Assembly: GCA_008931825.1 (NCBI GenBank)
Contig: QXVZ01014357.1
Span: 1 to 32,943 of the forward strand
Direction: 5' to 3'
Length of the DNA stretch: 32,943 nucleotides
Source: Phallusia fumigata
Taxonomy: Eukaryota > Chordata > Ascidiacea > Phlebobranchia > Ascidiidae
In this document: positions 31,700 through 32,943 of the stretch, piece after piece
How positions within the stretch are numbered: the first letter of the stretch is position 1
Layout of the letters: every line of letters starts with the position of its first letter
Program-made: the position numbers and the translations under genes
The notes under the pieces: generated by a model
What the model was told of the DNA's origin: nothing
Database searches by the model: none
The model's input: only the letters and a program-made list of their open reading frames with translations

Positions 31700-32333
31700 T
31701 TACAGAGCAGTTGTGATGTCTTCAGACGACTCCATTCCACTCAGGCCAGTCTGATTGGTGTGTGACGTCACTTGTTCAATTTTGTAAGCGCTTCGTTTTC
31801 GATTCAGCCGAACCACCAATTGTGAGGCCGACACTCGGAGTGGATTTAACCAGAACTTTCTCATATCTTCACGTCGAACGCAGGTAAAGTAGAACAATCC
31901 AATTCCCTGGAGAATAAATAAAAAATAAAATGTTTCCTGGCTACGCAAATGTTAAGGCATTATTTTTTGTGTTGTTAAAACAAACTTTATTGGTAAATAG
32001 CAGTTACCAAAAATTGTTGAATCTTTCAAACTATACAGTTAAGAGGAAAAAGACCGTTTAAAGTCATTTCTTCTGTCTTGTGTCGGTATTACAAGCTGTA
32101 CGACTTTCTTACATAACTTTTTAAACGCAAAACAAAATACATGCAAAACACAAATTTTATTCAACCTGGAATGAGTTGGATATTGCAAAGCACCAACTTA
32201 TGACGGTCTGATATGTTGTGTCAGTAGAAAAGAGCATAATAAATCCGAAAATCCAAGTGAACCCCATAGTAAATGCCATTGTACAAGCCATCATCACATA
32301 TTGGGATTTCTTCTGTTTGTTTGTCGAGCGTAT
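31700..32333 (-). CDS. Family-B/adhesion-type GPCR, last two exons
   Basis: Exons 32166-32333 (56 codons) and 31700-31906 (68 codons plus stop) join in phase 0. The first holds a basic intracellular loop (STNKQKKSQYVM) and TM6 with GFTWIFGFIMLF, then the start of TM7 (ISWCFAISNSFQ). The second continues GIGLFYFTCVRREDMRKFW, the end of TM7 and helix 8, then a 50-residue cytoplasmic tail. The W-F-G-F in TM6 and the NSFQG motif in TM7 are typical of secretin/adhesion receptors. The last residues, TTAL, fit a class I PDZ ligand. The ligand-binding ectodomain, GAIN domain and TM1-5 lie beyond the window. Which subfamily it belongs to cannot be told. Confidence 0.85.
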
Positions 32334-32943
32334 CTGCAACACACGTTTGAAAATATAAATTACAATTTATAGTGTTTGAGAATAAGACATCCACTTTTCA
32401 AGCCGCGTTACAAAATTTATCGTTCCGGTGTCCTAAACAGCTTTTTTTGGTTTCATCGGTTAAAAGGGAAACATGCAGAAATCGGTGCCAAAACCCTACA
32501 AACTATAAGATACCAAGTTTTGCATATCCGTAGTTAGACTGAAGGATCAGGCAGTACTCAAAATTTTTGTTAGGTGTAGTCTACACAATATAAAGCCTGC
32601 CTGAGAACTGGCATGTAGTGACTACATTTTATTGCAAACGCCAATTTAACTTTACGCCCCTCGTTTCGAGTGTTATCTTACTTCCATTCCGTTACTCCAT
32701 GACGTCACTAATTGCGTCACATTTTCCTTTTTTCCTTAGGTGTGTGTAAAGCGCTTCTCGTCATTAAACACTGACGATTACATAGTGATTGTCGAGAGGT
32801 TTGCAATACAATGTATTTAATGTATACAAGTTCCCTAGCGGTTGTGTTTTTTATTAAGCTGCTCTGTTCCCTAGTTTGCATAAGTTTTTCGTTATACCTT
32901 TTTCCGCTTGCAAGTGACGTTTCGCATCACAAGCACGAACACA
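32334..32943 (-). other. Probable intron of the GPCR gene
   Basis: An acceptor (GTGTTGCAG) precedes the TM6 exon, and no exon encoding TM5 or earlier helices is visible to the window end. A TGACGTCA palindrome lies at 32700-32707. Confidence 0.5.

Overview
The window looks like a piece of a tunicate nuclear genome, most likely a Ciona species. This is inferred from the AT-rich sequence, the many short spliced introns, metazoan single-copy genes with about human-like protein lengths, and unpaired splice acceptors just upstream of several start codons, which is what SL trans-spliced ascidian genes look like. No bacterial, organellar or viral gene was recognised. All gene models were assembled by hand from reading frame, splice consensus and intron phase; no searches were run.

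Left part (1-17.4 kb), compact and conserved. TRMT2A (minus, 5' part only) is followed by tRNA-Phe(GAA) and tRNA-Ile(AAU), both minus. Next come BTBD9 (minus, coding region in one exon), DNAAF4/DYX1C1 (minus, nine exons, 436 aa), UTP15 (plus, thirteen exons, 528 aa) and METTL25B/RRNAD1 (minus, eleven exons, 463 aa). DNAAF4 and UTP15 are divergent across about 785 bp. UTP15 and METTL25B are tail to tail with stop codons only 31 bases apart, so their 3' ends almost certainly overlap. Several of these genes serve RNA and ribosome biology: TRMT2A and two tRNAs, UTP15 in pre-rRNA processing, and METTL25B as a Rossmann methyltransferase-like protein. BTBD9 is a BTB adaptor and DNAAF4 assembles ciliary dynein.

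Middle part (17.4-27.7 kb), repeat-rich. There is an 828-bp direct duplication separated by a single N (19200), which looks like two alleles placed in series. An older, diverged tandem duplication (about 21.2-22.1 kb against 22.6-23.6 kb) ends at another N (23580). DNA-transposon remnants include one hAT-type MITE with a perfect 8-bp target duplication. Embedded here is the 3' part of an apparent single-pass membrane protein with one sushi/CCP-like module, a transmembrane helix and a very short tail. One duplicated exon of it is broken.

Right part (27.7-32.9 kb). A three-exon minus-strand gene encodes a 247-aa secreted histidine/tyrosine/threonine-rich repeat protein with an acidic tail. Further right are a possible frameshifted membrane-anchor exon (plus) and, on the minus strand, the last two exons of a family-B/adhesion-type GPCR (TM6-TM7 and cytoplasmic tail with a PDZ-like end). 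The remaining intervals hold nothing I can support.
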